From NCBI GenBank assembly GCA_934526125.1, contig CAKSZU010000089.1, forward strand, positions 1 to 7,152: a stretch of 7,152 nt of DNA. Direction: 5' to 3'. The position numbers were made by a program, and so were the translations under genes. A model generated the notes under the pieces. It worked only from the letters and a program-made list of their open reading frames with translations, ran no database searches and was not told the origin of the DNA. Shown here in pieces: positions 6,188 through 7,152 of this stretch. The number at the start of each line of letters is the position of its first letter. Position 1 is the first letter of the stretch. The stretch is from an uncultured Faecalibacterium sp. (GTDB lineage: Bacteria > Bacillota > Clostridia > Oscillospirales > Ruminococcaceae).

Positions 6188-7152
6188 ATGTACGATGAAA
6201 CTTCCCGTTCCCGCCGGGAGGACGACACCCGGCACATCCGCCGGGGCAGCCGCCGCCCGGATGATAAGACTGTCGAGGTGGACAGCTCCGCATTCTTTGC
6301 ACCGGACAGCTCCGCCTCGGCACCGCCGCCGCCCCGTCCCCCCAGACGCAGCAGCGGCAGCAGTGCGCCCCAGCCGCCCCGCCGCAAGGGCAGTGCCGGA
6401 AAAGGGGCCCGGAAAAGCACCGGGCAGCCCTCCCGCTGGAGCAATCTGCTGCTGGGCCTGCAGGCCGTCCTGAGCGCCGGGGCCTTCGTCCAGCTCTGCC
6501 GCACCCAGATGCTGCCCATGCTGTATCTGGTGATCATCGCCGCATTGCTGGTGCTGTTCTGGCTGCTGGTCAAGCGCTGTCAGGAGTCCTCCGGCACGTC
6601 CGGCAAGGTCTCGCGGGCATTTTCGGTGGTGCTGTGCGCCTTCCTGGCGCTGGGCTGTGTCTGGGCCCAGCAGGGTCTGGCTGCGCTGGACAACGTGACC
6701 TCCGGCCTGACCACCGGCGCTGAGGCCAACAAGATCACCAAGGAGCCCTTCGTGGTCTACCTCAGCGGCGTGGACAACCGGGGCGAGCTGACCGAGAAGG
6801 CTCGCAGCGATGTGAATATCCTGGCCGTGGTCAACCCCGTCACCAAGCAGGCGGTCCTCATCAACACCCCCCGCGACTACTATGTGGATCTGGCCGGGAC
6901 CGACAGCAAGGACAAGCTGACCCACGCGGGCCTGTACGGCGTGGAGACCAGCATGGCCACCCTGGGCAACCTGTACGGCATCAACGTGGACCAGTATCTG
7001 CGGATCAACTTTGCCGGGTTCATCAGCATCATCGATGCGGTGGGCGGCGTGGACGTCTATTCCGACCAGGCCTTCACCTCGGTGGGCAGCCCCGGCTACT
7101 ATGACCCCACCACCTTTGCCGAGGGCTGGAACCATCTGGACGGCAAGAGCGC
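6188..7152 (+). CDS. LytR-CpsA-Psr (LCP) family protein, C-terminus outside window
   Basis: LCP enzymes transfer lipid-linked glycopolymers such as teichoic acids or capsule to peptidoglycan outside the membrane. The frame stays open from ATG 6188 to the window edge (321 codons plus two bases). The start is backed by AAGGAG at 6175-6180, seven bases upstream. Layout: a cytoplasmic, charged then Pro/Ser/Arg-rich tail (1-83); three membrane segments (about 84-102, 108-128, 143-163); then the LCP domain from about residue 188. LCP motifs visible in order are VYLSGVDNRG, RSDVNILAVVNP, LINTPRDYYV, DKLTHAGLYG, INFAGFISIIDAVGGVDVY and GWNHLDGKSA. The conserved acidic and arginine residues that bind the polyprenyl pyrophosphate (Asp in GVDNRG and RSD, Arg in PRD) are present, so it looks functional. 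The three-segment topology is the CpsA/Firmicute type rather than the single-pass LytR type. It is the third gene of the nadE operon. The attached polymer cannot be told. Confidence 0.93.
   Translation, partial: MYDETSRSRREDDTRHIRRGSRRPDDKTVEVDSSAFFAPDSSASAPPPPRPPRRSSGSSAPQPPRRKGSAGKGARKSTGQPSRWSNLLLGLQAVLSAGAFVQLCRTQMLPMLYLVIIAALLVLFWLLVKRCQESSGTSGKVSRAFSVVLCAFLALGCVWAQQGLAALDNVTSGLTTGAEANKITKEPFVVYLSGVDNRGELTEKARSDVNILAVVNPVTKQAVLINTPRDYYVDLAGTDSKDKLTHAGLYGVETSMATLGNLYGINVDQYLRINFAGFISIIDAVGGVDVYSDQAFTSVGSPGYYDPTTFAEGWNHLDGKS

Noticed and set aside
3707..7135. A very long open frame (over 1,100 codons) on the minus strand opposite nadE and the LCP gene
   Set aside because: It is antisense to three genes with clear family motifs, its translation is low-complexity (Gly, Gln, His, Val, Ala-rich) with no recognisable domain, and it arises because the codon bias of GC-rich genes removes stops from one antisense frame.
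1..7152. Mobile elements, CRISPR arrays, tRNAs, defence or toxin-antitoxin genes
   Set aside because: No terminal repeats, transposase motifs, spaced direct repeats, cloverleaf sequences or toxin-antitoxin gene pairs were seen. All sizeable regions are explained by housekeeping genes.

Overview
The window is a GC-rich, gene-dense stretch of an ordinary bacterial chromosome. Gene content and style suggest a Gram-positive (monoderm) Firmicute, most likely an Oscillospiraceae/Ruminococcaceae gut anaerobe of the Faecalibacterium-Gemmiger-Subdoligranulum type. The pointers are an LCP cell-wall ligase, a LysM-G5-M23 wall hydrolase, a two-domain glutamine-dependent NAD+ synthetase, a NusG domain II-like small membrane protein and a type A RNase P RNA. 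The taxonomic call is inference from protein style, not from a search.

Layout: the left half reads leftward and the right half rightward, away from a divergent promoter region at about 3254-3350. Leftward are an RluA-family pseudouridine synthase (2342-3253), a membrane-anchored LysM-G5-M23 peptidase (328-2211, TTG start, own promoter at 2264-2291) and the N-terminal 91 codons of deoD, purine nucleoside phosphorylase (1-275, cut by the window edge). Rightward are rnpB, the RNase P RNA (about 3351-3700), a terminator (3714-3754), a structured leader, nadE (3869-5800), a NusG domain II-like protein (5804-6163) and an LCP-family protein (6188 to the right edge, 3' end missing). The last three are tightly spaced and probably form one operon.

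How the genes relate: rluA and rnpB are both RNA-maturation functions and start from back-to-back promoters that appear to use one palindromic -35 hexamer (TTGCAA, 3316-3321), each with a 17-base spacer and an extended -10. The M23 and LCP proteins both act on the cell envelope. deoD and nadE are nucleotide and cofactor metabolism. No mobile element, CRISPR array, tRNA, phage gene or sign of recent transfer was seen.

No new multi-gene system is evident. The signals most worth a second look are regulatory: the shared -35 element between rluA and rnpB, and the nadE leader. The nadE leader lacks a well-placed Shine-Dalgarno site, carries a possible 20-codon near-leaderless ORF ending in an ATGA overlap with the nadE start, and can fold into a nested stem that hides the start region.
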